This document shows positions 43,593 to 52,675 of a stretch of DNA of 64,000 bases, piece by piece (positions within the stretch are counted from its first letter, which is position 1; each line of letters starts with the position of its first letter). The notes below the pieces were generated by a model. That model was given only the letters and a program-made list of their open reading frames with translations. It made no database searches and was not told where the DNA came from. The DNA lies in contig CASERN010000011.1 of the NCBI GenBank assembly GCA_949290355.1, positions 733,865 to 797,864 on the forward strand, written 5' to 3'. Source of the DNA: an uncultured bacterium. GTDB taxonomy: Bacteria > Cyanobacteriota > Vampirovibrionia > Gastranaerophilales > Gastranaerophilaceae. A program made the position numbers and the translations under genes.

Positions 43593-43988
43593 TTATTTGA
43601 ATTCTTTATAATCTTTAGAAATTTCTTTCCATTCATCTTCAGAGATACTAAAAGCATTGCTCCAGAATTTTTCTATAGCATATGTTTCTCTTTCTTCTTT
43701 ATGTAAAATATGGACTACCACATCACCATAATCCAATAAATTCCAACGGTTTTTTAAATCGTTTTCTACTCTTATCGGAGATCTTGAGAAAAATTCCTTA
43801 ATTCTATCTTTGGTATTATTCATTAAAGCTTTTACTTGTGGAGTTGAATCTCCCGTTACAATAACGAAATAATCAGCTAAAGATGAAACATTACTAATGT
43901 TTAATATTGTTATATCTTTTCCTAACTTGTCGTCAAGAGTCCTAGCTATAACACAAGCTAACTTTTTCGAATCAATTTCTTCTGTCAT
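43593..43988 (-). CDS. rsfS: Ribosome silencing factor RsfS
   Basis: This 131-residue Iojap-family protein has LACVIARTLDDKLGKDITIL, SSLADYFVIVTGDSTPQVKA and NRWNLLDYGDVVVHI, then EERETYAIEKFW. RsfS binds ribosomal protein L14 and blocks subunit joining when nutrients are short. The usual neighbour nadD is not here. It follows rpiB in the same operon with an AAAAGGA site. Confidence 0.94.
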   Translation of the reverse strand: MTEEIDSKKLACVIARTLDDKLGKDITILNISNVSSLADYFVIVTGDSTPQVKALMNNTKDRIKEFFSRSPIRVENDLKNRWNLLDYGDVVVHILHKEERETYAIEKFWSNAFSISEDEWKEISKDYKEFK

Positions 43989-44041
43989 AATTTTTCCTTT
44001 TTATTAAGTATAACATGAAGATTTTTGCATATAAACGTAAA

Positions 44042-44476
44042 TTATTCAATCATGTCAACTCTGCGTTTATGTCTACCAGCTTCAAACCCTGTTTTTAGCC
44101 AAACGTCAACAATATCTAAAGCAAGATATTCTCCGATTACTCTTTGACCCAGACAAAGAACATTTGCATTGTTATGTGCACGAGAAACCCTAGCAGAATA
44201 TGTATCATTACACAATGCAGCTCTAATACCTCGGACTTTATTTGCAGCAATTGACATTCCAATACCGGTACCACAAATTAAAATCCCTCTATTTGCTTCT
44301 CCTGACAATAATTTTTCTGCAACATGCTTTGCTATAATCGGGTAATCACAAGATTCATGAGTATATGTCCCAACATCAATATATTCTATATTTCTAGCTT
44401 TTAAATACTCAATAACTTGCTCTTTGTAATCAAAACCACCATGGTCTGAGCCGATAGCCACTTTTAAATCTTCCAT
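44042..44476 (-). CDS. rpiB: Ribose-5-phosphate isomerase B
   Basis: This 144-residue RpiB/LacAB-type isomerase has VAIGSDHGGFDYKEQVIEYL, DVGTYTHESCDYP, and the active-site CGTGIGMSIAANKVRGIRAA, then NDTYSARVSRAHNNANVL. It interconverts ribose 5-phosphate and ribulose 5-phosphate. It is the first gene of the rpiB-rsfS-TPR-membrane protein operon. GAGGGG precedes the ATG. Confidence 0.95.
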   Translation of the reverse strand: MEDLKVAIGSDHGGFDYKEQVIEYLKARNIEYIDVGTYTHESCDYPIIAKHVAEKLLSGEANRGILICGTGIGMSIAANKVRGIRAALCNDTYSARVSRAHNNANVLCLGQRVIGEYLALDIVDVWLKTGFEAGRHKRRVDMIE

Positions 44477-44535
44477 ATAACCCCTCTTTCATTTAACAGA
44501 TTTATTATACATGTTTTTTTTATTATTGTAAATAG

Positions 44536-44566
44536 AAAAAAGCGGATAAATAATATCCGCTTTTTT
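44536..44566 (-). terminator. Terminator of the gene at 44581-45396
   Basis: A perfect 13-bp stem (AAAAAAGCGGATA and complement) with a 5-base loop and T run on the minus strand. Confidence 0.92.
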
Positions 44567-44580
44567 CACAAGATAATTTA

Positions 44581-45396
44581 TTAGTGGGCGTATGATCCTC
44601 CGCCTATTGCGTTATTATCAAAAGGTCTTTGGTGAAGTTCATATTTTCCTGTTGTTTTATTAAATTCAATAAGATATACTTGTCTGTTATTACTTCCTCC
44701 TCTTGGATTTGTATCTTCTACATACAAATAACCATTCGGTGCATTACTAATTATCTTATATTGGTGATTTCCAATTGTAACTGTTTGAGTTGCAGCGTTA
44801 TAGTTTTTAGCTTTTGCACTTGCAAAGTCTTTTACATCAACATTATTTTCATCTTTGCAATCATCATAAACACCTAATAAATTGTTAAATATATCTTGTA
44901 AATTTCCTCCTGATTTTACAGGTGAATTATTAGAATTTGCATAATAACTTGCAAGAGAATCAGTTTCTTGTTTTGGTTCAGGTTGTGTAGCTTTTTTAGC
45001 TAAATCACCTTTTAATTTTTCAATTTCAGCAGCTTGAGCTTCTAATTGTTGGTTCAATTTTTCAAGATCAGGATTTTGAGCTTTATTTTCAGCTTTTCCA
45101 CCTTGTCCTTCAGTCTTATCCTTGCCGGAAATTCCACTCATAATTGCTCCGCCAAGTGCGGCTATTCCGCCAAAGGCAAGCCCGATTTTGTCCCAAGTGG
45201 ACAATTTATTATTTCCGCAATCAAAGCCATAATAGCCATCATAGTTTCCATAGAAATTATTTTGTATGTTAATTTCTGTTCTTGGTCTTTGGAAAATATT
45301 CATACTTTTTACGCCCATTTGCCCGGCTCTTATACCGTTTGTAAAAGAACGCCTTGTTGAACTTGGTGAATATCCTAATATGTTCATTTCGCCCAT
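44581..45396 (-). CDS. IxIxNNFFG-motif protein 1, unknown function
   Basis: This 271-residue protein has no signal peptide. EINIQNNFYG is at 41-50, and a hydrophobic Gly/Ala segment at about 66-88 (KIGLAFGGIAALGGAIMSGI). A coiled coil (LEKLNQQLEAQAAEIEKLKG) and a Ser/Asn linker lead to a C-terminal beta-rich domain (YLYVEDTNPRGGSNNRQVYL). The two genes downstream of it in this direction's neighbourhood (45595 and 46638) share the NNF(F/Y)G motif and the coiled-coil layout. A GGAAG site and a strong bipartite AGCAATT element lie upstream. Confidence 0.72.
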   Translation of the reverse strand: MGEMNILGYSPSSTRRSFTNGIRAGQMGVKSMNIFQRPRTEINIQNNFYGNYDGYYGFDCGNNKLSTWDKIGLAFGGIAALGGAIMSGISGKDKTEGQGGKAENKAQNPDLEKLNQQLEAQAAEIEKLKGDLAKKATQPEPKQETDSLASYYANSNNSPVKSGGNLQDIFNNLLGVYDDCKDENNVDVKDFASAKAKNYNAATQTVTIGNHQYKIISNAPNGYLYVEDTNPRGGSNNRQVYLIEFNKTTGKYELHQRPFDNNAIGGGSYAH

Positions 45397-45425
45397 ATGC
45401 TTACTTCCATTTCGTTATACTCTCT

Positions 45426-45461
45426 TATATATATAAAGTATATAACTTATAAATAATTGCT
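45426..45461 (-). promoter_or_regulatory. Bipartite promoter-like element (copy c)
   Basis: On the minus strand AGCAATT, 12 bases, TATACTTTATATATATA, 30 bases before the ATG. Confidence 0.6.
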
Positions 45462-45541
45462 TATATATTTAAATATATTAAGAATTTGTTACAATTATCC
45501 CTTTAATATAATATTTCCCAAAGTTTTCATTGTATAAACAA

Positions 45542-45571
45542 AATAGGCTGCTTATTATCAAGCAGCCTATT
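45542..45571 (-). terminator. Terminator of the gene at 45595-46524
   Basis: AATAGGCTGCTT and its complement around a 6-base loop. Confidence 0.82.
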
Positions 45572-45594
45572 AATGATATAAAAAGCTATAATTA

Positions 45595-46524
45595 TTATTT
45601 ATTAATTTGCACATAAATTGTAGGACAATGATTTTTAAACTCATTAGGGGAAATCGGTATTCCTTTATTATCTTTGTATACTATAAATCCATTTCCAAAA
45701 ACTGTAGCTGTATACCCATTAGCTCCTTTAATAGTCTTTTCTGCAGTGAAAGTATTCTTTTTAATCCATGCAGAAGTTGGAATATCAAGCTTAGATAAAT
45801 CTGCATTCTTTTTTAGATTACCATTTTTATCAAATACACTTGGATTTTTTTGAATAATAAAATTTACTAGCTCATCTTTAACTTTGCTAAAATTGTAGCC
45901 AGTTTTACTTGCAATAACATCATTTGCAACACATTGAGCTGGTGTAATATTTGCTTTTTTAGCCTTTTCAGTTAATATAGTCTTATTATATTGTAAAGTT
46001 TGAGATCTATCATTGCTTGCTCTATACCATCCTTTTGGAGATTTTGATACTTTTGAATCAGACTTAGCGTTTTCTGAATTAGTATTGTTTGTATTAGTAG
46101 TAGTTTCGTCTGAAATTACTGCATCTTCAGTGTCGGCTTCATTATTAACATTACTAGTATTATTATTTCTTAATCTTGATTCAAGTGTTTCATTTTTTGA
46201 AATTTCATCAGATTTGGACTGTTTTTTCAATTCTTGATTTTCTAAGAGCAGTTTATTATATTTTTCGTTTAACTTTTGATAATCATTGTATAAATCTGAA
46301 TTATAAGGAGTTTTGCCTCCTGCACCTTCTTGTGGATAATATGGAGTTTGTGTATAGGGATTTACTCCATATTGATTTGGAGTAAAAGTATTGGATAAAA
46401 AATTATTAAATAAATTCAATCCAGCCATCATCGTAAACAAGCTATTATTGCTATAACTATTGCAAAAGCAATTGTTATAAAATGGAGGAGGTCCAAAAAA
46501 ATTGTTTTTAATATTTATCCTCAT
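45595..46524 (-). CDS. IxIxNNFFG-motif protein 2, unknown function
   Basis: This 309-residue protein begins directly with the motif (RINIKNNFFG at 2-11), followed by a Pro/Phe/Tyr/Asn-rich stretch (PPPFYNNCFCNSYSNNS). A coiled coil follows (YNKLLLENQELKKQ), then a long Asn/Ser/Glu linker. The C-terminal domain (GWYRASNDRS, then SKLDIPTSAWIKKNTF) is of unknown fold; its DLSKLDIP part faintly resembles LysM-like segments, but I do not claim that. AGGAG precedes the ATG, and a strong bipartite element lies upstream. Confidence 0.72.
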   Translation of the reverse strand: MRINIKNNFFGPPPFYNNCFCNSYSNNSLFTMMAGLNLFNNFLSNTFTPNQYGVNPYTQTPYYPQEGAGGKTPYNSDLYNDYQKLNEKYNKLLLENQELKKQSKSDEISKNETLESRLRNNNTSNVNNEADTEDAVISDETTTNTNNTNSENAKSDSKVSKSPKGWYRASNDRSQTLQYNKTILTEKAKKANITPAQCVANDVIASKTGYNFSKVKDELVNFIIQKNPSVFDKNGNLKKNADLSKLDIPTSAWIKKNTFTAEKTIKGANGYTATVFGNGFIVYKDNKGIPISPNEFKNHCPTIYVQINK

Positions 46525-46545
46525 AATAAGCTCCTAATTATACTC

Positions 46546-46581
46546 TATATATATAAAGTATATGTAGATATAAAAATTGCT
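46546..46581 (-). promoter_or_regulatory. Bipartite promoter-like element (copy d)
   Basis: On the minus strand AGCAATT, 12 bases, TATACTTTATATATATA, 22 bases before the ATG. Confidence 0.6.
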
Positions 46582-46637
46582 TATTATTTACTAAAAACTT
46601 AATATATCTTAAAAAAGTACTTTATAAAAAGTCTTTT

Positions 46638-47597
46638 TTAATTGTTATACTTAGATTTAATTATATTGTCATATTCTTCAGATGACATTAATTTATTTTG
46701 TATTACATATGCTTTTGATAATTTATTTTTACCTGATAGAAATTCTTCTTTCAATTTTTGTAATCTTTGATTTGTTTTTTGCATTTCTGTTTGTTTATTT
46801 ATGTTGTTTTTTGCATCTTCTTTAAGAGCATTTATCCCAAATTCTGATACCCCTTTTAAAATAACTTCTTCTCCTGAAAATGGATTGTTAATTTTACGTG
46901 TTTCAGATTTTTGAGTATGAAATTGTCTTTCTGCTGTTTCTATTTTTGCTTTTTCTTTTTCTCCATTATCAAAAAATCTACTTTTAACCGCTTCTGCAGT
47001 ATCACCATCATGGACTATAGCTTTTATATCATATCTTTGTACACCATTTTCATCTTTATATGAGTTTAAGATATGGTTGTTTATATATTTATTTTCATTG
47101 GAATTTGGATTTGTAGAGCTTGTAGTATTATCATTATTATCCTGTTTTTTAGAATTTTGAGTATCAGATTTGGTATGACTTAAATCTGCATTATCTTTTA
47201 ATTCATTTATAGGTTTGTCTTTCTCAATTTCTTTTTTTAACTCGTCAATTTCTTTTTGTATTCCATCAATTCTTTTACTTAAATTATCTATTTTAGTATC
47301 ATTTTCTTTTTGAGGAATTGATGAATAATTATAATTATTATATCTATTAAAGTTGTTATAATAGTTATTTCCGTTAGCAAAACTGTTCCACGGATTAAAT
47401 TGATTGTTAATCAAATTAGTTATCAGTGAGTATTGTAAAATATTATTGAAATAACCATTACTGCCGCAGCAAAAAATAGGGGCAGGTCTAAATGGAATAC
47501 CTCCAAAGAAATTATTTCTTATGAAGATTCTGTTACCGCCATGATGGCTAAAAAATGGTCTTGGACCTCCAAAACATCCGTGAAATCTATCAAACAT
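46638..47597 (-). CDS. IxIxNNFFG-motif protein 3, unknown function
   Basis: This 319-residue protein has a Gly/Phe/His-rich start (MFDRFHGCFGGPRPFFSHHG), the motif RIFIRNNFFG at 23-32, and an Asn/Tyr-rich low-complexity region. A coiled coil follows (LSKRIDGIQKEIDELKKEIE), then a charged linker and a helical C-terminal part (AEAVKSRFFDNGEKEKAKIE). The architecture parallels the two neighbouring genes. It may belong to a secreted or surface structure, although no signal peptide is visible. A bipartite element lies upstream. Confidence 0.72.
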   Translation of the reverse strand: MFDRFHGCFGGPRPFFSHHGGNRIFIRNNFFGGIPFRPAPIFCCGSNGYFNNILQYSLITNLINNQFNPWNSFANGNNYYNNFNRYNNYNYSSIPQKENDTKIDNLSKRIDGIQKEIDELKKEIEKDKPINELKDNADLSHTKSDTQNSKKQDNNDNTTSSTNPNSNENKYINNHILNSYKDENGVQRYDIKAIVHDGDTAEAVKSRFFDNGEKEKAKIETAERQFHTQKSETRKINNPFSGEEVILKGVSEFGINALKEDAKNNINKQTEMQKTNQRLQKLKEEFLSGKNKLSKAYVIQNKLMSSEEYDNIIKSKYNN

Positions 47598-47620
47598 ATT
47601 TTATCCCCAACTTATATCCT

Positions 47621-47656
47621 TAAATATATAAAGTATATAATTCTAAGATAATTGCT
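47621..47656 (-). promoter_or_regulatory. Bipartite promoter-like element (copy e)
   Basis: On the minus strand AGCAATT, 12 bases, TATACTTTATATATTTA, 24 bases before the ATG. Confidence 0.6.
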
Positions 47657-47691
47657 ATTTAAAATTTATTTGTTAAAAAATGTTAACATAC

Positions 47692-50070
47692 TTATATATC
47701 AAGTCCATTAAAAAGCTCAAAAGTCGTTGTTTCTTTAAGTGCAGGGAAATTATCAATATCTTTATTATTTATAAAATATATAGCTTCATTACGAGCTATT
47801 TCTAGAATTTCAGCATCTCTGACAATATCAGAAATAATAAGATCAGGAAGACCACTTTGACGGGTTCCTAAAAATTCTCCTGGACCGCGAAGTTGCAAAT
47901 CTTTCTCCGCAATTACAAATCCGTCATTTGTTTGCGTCATAATATTCAATCTTTCTCGTGTTTCGATAGATTTACTTGCTGTATACAAGATACAATATGA
48001 TTGCAAATTACTTCTTCCAACTCTTCCTCTTAGCTGATGAAGTTGTGATAACCCAAATCTTTCTGCGTTTTCAATGAGCATTACAGTGGCATTAGGAACA
48101 TCCACTCCGACTTCGACAACTGTTGTCGAGACAAGGATATCATATTTTTTTGATTTAAAATCAGCCATTACTTGCTCTTTTTCGTCATTTCTCAATTTCC
48201 CATGCAAAAGTCCTACTTTAAATTTAGGAAATACTTCTTTTTGCAAACGTTCAGCTTCAATTGTTGCAGCTTTTGCAGATAATGTTTCGCTTTCTTCAAT
48301 TAACGGGTATACAACATATGCTTGACGTCCTTGTTCAAGTTCATTTTGAATATGTTCATAGACTCCTTTATGAGAAGTTACTAAAATTGTTTTAATAGGC
48401 TTTCGACCTTTTGGTAATTCATCAATTATAGTTAAGTCTAAATCTCCATGAACCGTTAAAGCTAAAGTTCTGGGTATAGGAGTTGCTGTCATGGTTAGCA
48501 TTTGAGGATTTTGAGATTTTTTCTTTAATACATTTCTTTGTTTTACGCCAAATCTATGCTGCTCATCTACTACAATTGCTCCTAAATTATTAAAATCTAC
48601 ACCATCTTGAATTAGAGCATGAGTTCCAACTGCTATATTCATTTGTCCATTTCTTAAATCTGTTCTAAATTTTTCTCTTATTTTTTTCCCTTGACTACCT
48701 AAAAATAAACCTACACTTATACCTAAAGGCGTCAGCCATTGTTGAAGATTATTATAATGCTGCTGAGCAAGAATTTCTGTCGGAGCCATAAAAGCACCCT
48801 GATAGCCGTTTTCAATTCCTGCTAAAAGCATAATGGTTGCAACAACTGTTTTCCCGCTACCAACATCACCTTGAAGCAGTCTAGCCATGGGAACTTCTGA
48901 ATTTAGATCATTTAAAATTTCATTAACAGCTCTTTTTTGCCCTCCTGTTAATTCAAATGGCAAGCTATTGATAAATTTATGAACAATACCGTCGGATTTT
49001 ACAGATAAAGCAAGGGCATTATGATTATTTGAATTTTCTTTACGTAATCGCGCAAGTTTAAGTTGTATTAAGAAAAGTTCTTCAAAAATTAAAGAGAATC
49101 TTGCTTTTTGCAATGCATCAAATGTTTTAGGAAAATGTATTTGCTCAATAGCAGTTTTTTTATCTAAAAGTTGATATTTCTCTATAATATAATCAGGTAA
49201 AGTATTTTCAATCTGGTCTTTATAAGTCTCAATTGCATTAAAAATTGCTTTTCTTAATACTTTAATGCTAAGATCTTCACAAACAGGGTATATTGGAACA
49301 ATCCTTGCAATATTTAAATTGGAATTATTTTCCTCAATAAACTCTCCTGTCATAATTGAATAAGAAGGTTTATCAAAGGTTAACTTTTTATCATAATTGT
49401 TTAGTTTAACTGTGCCGGAAAGCATTATACCTGCATTATGCGGGAATTGTGCTTTTATTCTTTCAAGCATAAACCTATTTGATTTTGCTTGAAAAAAGCT
49501 TAAATCTATTTTACCGCTTTCATCTGCAACTGTTACTTTTACAACTGATAAATTATTTCTTGTCGTAAATGCGGAAACAGATTTTATATATCCAAAAACT
49601 GTTGTATTTTCTCCTTCTTTTAAATTCTTGATTAATGTTCTTGAAGAGTAGTCTATATGCTTTTTAGGGAAATACATCATCAAATCTTTAACAGTATAAA
49701 TCCCTAATTTGTTGAATTTATATGCAATTTTGGGTCCAACACCTTTCAGATACATTACATCTGTGTCTTTTGCAGATTTTAAATTAGATTTTTTTACGGA
49801 AGGATTTTTAGAAGGATTAATTTCAGATTTTAAAATTTTTATTAATCTATCAATACTTCTTCTTCTTTCATTTATACCAGCGAAAGGATAATGTTCGAAC
49901 ATTTCTGCAAGTACAGCCCACTTAGGATTTTTACCTGATAATTTATAATATCTTTTCGCTTCATTTTTAATATAACTTGAAAAGGCCTGAGATTTACCAT
50001 GGATATCAATATATTTATATTGAATTTCTATATCTATTGCTTTTTTTAGTTGTTCAATATTATCAATCAC
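47692..50070 (-). CDS. recG: ATP-dependent DNA helicase RecG
   Basis: This branch-migration helicase acts at stalled forks and Holliday junctions. It has an N-terminal extension of about 100 residues, then a helix-hairpin start (YLKGVGPKIAYKFNKLGIYT). The wedge/OB domain comes next (about 120-250). The helicase core has LLQGDVGSGKTVVA, VDEQHRFGVKQR, TATPIPRTLAL, STTVVEVGVDVPNA and QLRGRVGRSNLQSYC. The long N-terminus resembles cyanobacterial RecG. Its start overlaps the end of the adenylate cyclase gene by 8 bp, so translation is probably coupled. Confidence 0.96.
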   Translation of the reverse strand: MIDNIEQLKKAIDIEIQYKYIDIHGKSQAFSSYIKNEAKRYYKLSGKNPKWAVLAEMFEHYPFAGINERRRSIDRLIKILKSEINPSKNPSVKKSNLKSAKDTDVMYLKGVGPKIAYKFNKLGIYTVKDLMMYFPKKHIDYSSRTLIKNLKEGENTTVFGYIKSVSAFTTRNNLSVVKVTVADESGKIDLSFFQAKSNRFMLERIKAQFPHNAGIMLSGTVKLNNYDKKLTFDKPSYSIMTGEFIEENNSNLNIARIVPIYPVCEDLSIKVLRKAIFNAIETYKDQIENTLPDYIIEKYQLLDKKTAIEQIHFPKTFDALQKARFSLIFEELFLIQLKLARLRKENSNNHNALALSVKSDGIVHKFINSLPFELTGGQKRAVNEILNDLNSEVPMARLLQGDVGSGKTVVATIMLLAGIENGYQGAFMAPTEILAQQHYNNLQQWLTPLGISVGLFLGSQGKKIREKFRTDLRNGQMNIAVGTHALIQDGVDFNNLGAIVVDEQHRFGVKQRNVLKKKSQNPQMLTMTATPIPRTLALTVHGDLDLTIIDELPKGRKPIKTILVTSHKGVYEHIQNELEQGRQAYVVYPLIEESETLSAKAATIEAERLQKEVFPKFKVGLLHGKLRNDEKEQVMADFKSKKYDILVSTTVVEVGVDVPNATVMLIENAERFGLSQLHQLRGRVGRSNLQSYCILYTASKSIETRERLNIMTQTNDGFVIAEKDLQLRGPGEFLGTRQSGLPDLIISDIVRDAEILEIARNEAIYFINNKDIDNFPALKETTTFELFNGLDI

Positions 50071-52009
50071 TTAGTCGTAAAACCTCATAAATATCCATTT
50101 TTTTTGATTTACCTCTGATTGTAACATCCGCAATTTTAATAACATCTGTTATATCACTTACATGAGAATATGTAGAACTGCTTATGAGCAAATTTGTTTT
50201 GTATACTTTATTATAACTTTCTATTCTGCTTGCAAGGTTCACAGTATCGCCAATTACAGTGTATTCAAGTCTTTTTTCAGAACCGATATTCCCAACAAAT
50301 GCATCACCTGTATTTATACCTATTCCTATTTCAATTTTCGGTTTCCCTTCAAACAGCCATTTTTCACGTAATTGTTCCACTTTATTTAACATTGCACAAG
50401 CACATTTTACAGCGTTTTGAGGATGATTTATATCCTGAATAGGTTCCCCAAATATTGCCATTACAGCATCTCCAATAAATTTATTGATTACTCCGTTGTA
50501 TTTTGTAATTATTGGTTCAATTTCTGAAAAATACTCATTTAGAATAACTGATACCTCTTCGGCAGTCATTTTTTCACTCATGCTTGTAAATCCTCTGATA
50601 TCGGCAAATAAAACTGTAACATTCGCCCTTTTACCGCCTAATTTTATGTCATCAATATTTTGTACAACATTTTTCATAATATCTTGGGATAGGTATTTTC
50701 CCATTGCATTTTTTATTTTTTCTTTATTTCGCCCCTCAAGTATAAACTTGTAAGAGTAGCCGAAAATCATAGTAATTAACTGAATTATTAAAGGTGTAAT
50801 AACATTAGGAGCAATTCCATAACTAAAGCAGATTGCCGTAAATGCAAAATATACTATACCTATAAGGATTAAAGAAATAATTGATTGAAAAATTGACAAC
50901 TTAGTAATTAAAATAAAAGCAATCAAACTTAAAACCACAATTGTGAATAGATCTTGAATTAAGGAAGTTGTCTTAATAAATTGATTATTCATTAAGTTAT
51001 CAAAATAAGTAGCTTGAATATCAACTCCCGGATGTCTTTGCAGTATAGGAGTAGGCAAAGCATCTTCAAGCGCAAGTCCTGCTCCTTTGGCATTAGCTCC
51101 GACAAAAATAACCATATTATTAAATTCAGCAGGTTCAACTATTGGCTTTTTCCCAGCTTTAATATTGTCAAGTGAATCTATTATATCAATTGCAGAGTAT
51201 TTTTTATGAGTATATTCGGAATTTTTAAATCTTTTATAATACCTTGTAAAATTTTGTATACCAACTGGTGTAGATTCTGATGGTATAACTAAATTTGTAT
51301 TATCTACTATAATATTAGAGTTATTAATAGTAACTTTATCAGAATTATTTAAATACATATACATTTTTAATGCTAAAGAAGGATAATATGAATCTTTTAT
51401 CTTTACAATATTATCAGCACGTCTTAAATAGCCGTCATAATCTTGATTTATATTAACGGAACCTGCGTATTTTATAGAATAAAAATATTCCTGAGGAAAT
51501 TTTGATATGCTATTGTATATATTAGGATAGATATCTGTTCTTTTGTCATTTACATTTATTTTAAACTTATCCCCAAACATCTTCAAATAATCAGTAGAAT
51601 TTTCATTAATTTCCGCTAAAGGACTAAAACCAACTACAAGATTATCAATACTTTTTAATTTATTAAACAAAATATTATCTGATTTTTTATCTTCTGATGA
51701 GCTTAAAATTGCATCATAACCAATTATTTTTGGATTTGAGTATTCGTGCAAATATTCAAAAATCTTAGCATACAATTCTCTTTTCCACGGCCACCTGTAT
51801 CGTTCAATAGATTTATCATCAATTACAATAACAGCGATGTTTTTATCCCCTTGGCTCCTTGCAGAAAAATTCTGTACCATAAAATTATATACTTTAGGCT
51901 CAAAAGCAAACCAAGATACAAATATCACTATAATTGATAAAAATATATGCATTAATGCTGAGTATATAAAAAAAGTTTTAGATTTTATAAAATTTTTTAA
52001 ATTTGCCAT
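50063..52009 (-). CDS. CHASE2-domain class III adenylate/guanylate cyclase
   Basis: This 648-residue protein has an N-terminal helix (about 14-36) and an extracytoplasmic CHASE2 sensor (about 40-340, with IAVIVIDDKSIERYRWPWKR and VFVGANAKGAGLALED). Three helices follow (about 345-425), then a catalytic domain. The metal aspartates are in FADIRGFTS and FIGDAVMAIFG, the base-selecting lysine in VINKFIGD, and the transition-state pair in VNLASRIE. All are present, so it should be active. It makes a cyclic nucleotide in response to an external signal. A GGGAG site precedes the ATG; recG follows with an 8-bp overlap. Confidence 0.93.
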   Translation of the reverse strand: MANLKNFIKSKTFFIYSALMHIFLSIIVIFVSWFAFEPKVYNFMVQNFSARSQGDKNIAVIVIDDKSIERYRWPWKRELYAKIFEYLHEYSNPKIIGYDAILSSSEDKKSDNILFNKLKSIDNLVVGFSPLAEINENSTDYLKMFGDKFKINVNDKRTDIYPNIYNSISKFPQEYFYSIKYAGSVNINQDYDGYLRRADNIVKIKDSYYPSLALKMYMYLNNSDKVTINNSNIIVDNTNLVIPSESTPVGIQNFTRYYKRFKNSEYTHKKYSAIDIIDSLDNIKAGKKPIVEPAEFNNMVIFVGANAKGAGLALEDALPTPILQRHPGVDIQATYFDNLMNNQFIKTTSLIQDLFTIVVLSLIAFILITKLSIFQSIISLILIGIVYFAFTAICFSYGIAPNVITPLIIQLITMIFGYSYKFILEGRNKEKIKNAMGKYLSQDIMKNVVQNIDDIKLGGKRANVTVLFADIRGFTSMSEKMTAEEVSVILNEYFSEIEPIITKYNGVINKFIGDAVMAIFGEPIQDINHPQNAVKCACAMLNKVEQLREKWLFEGKPKIEIGIGINTGDAFVGNIGSEKRLEYTVIGDTVNLASRIESYNKVYKTNLLISSSTYSHVSDITDVIKIADVTIRGKSKKMDIYEVLRLSD

Positions 52010-52064
52010 ATTTCTCCCTAATCTTTCTTTTATGATATAATAAATTTAATAAAAAAGGTAGATT

Positions 52065-52673
52065 ATGAAAGAAAATTTAATTAATATTTTATCAGAAGAA
52101 AAAATATTCCCCATTTTAAGGAATAGTGATGCAAAAACTGCTATTGATACTGCGAAAGCGTTAGTTGATGGCGGTATTAAAATTTTAGAAATAAATGTTG
52201 TAAATCCTTCAATATATAAAGCAATTGAAGAAGTTTCTAAATTCGCAACAGTATGCGCTGGAGGCATAATTACTTCAATGCAAGCAAATGCAGCAATAAA
52301 CTCAGGAGCAAAAATTTTATCTTCTCCTATATTTTCAATGAATTTGGTTAAAATTTCAAAAGATAAAGAAATTCCTTTTATTGCAGGTACATCTACCGCA
52401 AATGAGGCTTATAATGCATGGAAAGCTAGGATTCCATTGATTAAAATTTATCCTATTACAGCAATGGGTGGAGCAATGTACGTTGAAGATTTATTAAGAC
52501 CTATGCCATTTTTAAATATCATGCCTTTAGGTAATGTTAAAATAGATGAAGTTAAATCATATATCAATGCAGGAGCCACAGTTGTAGGTGTTGGCAGAGA
52601 TTTATATGATGGATTCACATTCCAAGAAATCACAGCAAGAGCTAAAAAAGTTTTAGCAGATTTGAAAGGTTAA
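52065..52673 (+). CDS. eda: KDPG/KHG aldolase
   Basis: It cleaves 2-keto-3-deoxy-6-phosphogluconate to pyruvate and glyceraldehyde 3-phosphate. The protein has ILEINVVNPSIYKAIEE with the catalytic glutamate, VCAGGIIT, and PFIAGTSTANEA. The Schiff-base lysine is in PLIKIYPITAMGG, and VVGVGRDLYDG is near the end. The length of 202 is normal. The gene lies 2 bp before kdgK, so together they handle KDG from uronate or polysaccharide breakdown. Confidence 0.93.
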   Translation: MKENLINILSEEKIFPILRNSDAKTAIDTAKALVDGGIKILEINVVNPSIYKAIEEVSKFATVCAGGIITSMQANAAINSGAKILSSPIFSMNLVKISKDKEIPFIAGTSTANEAYNAWKARIPLIKIYPITAMGGAMYVEDLLRPMPFLNIMPLGNVKIDEVKSYINAGATVVGVGRDLYDGFTFQEITARAKKVLADLKG

Positions 52674-52675
52674 TT

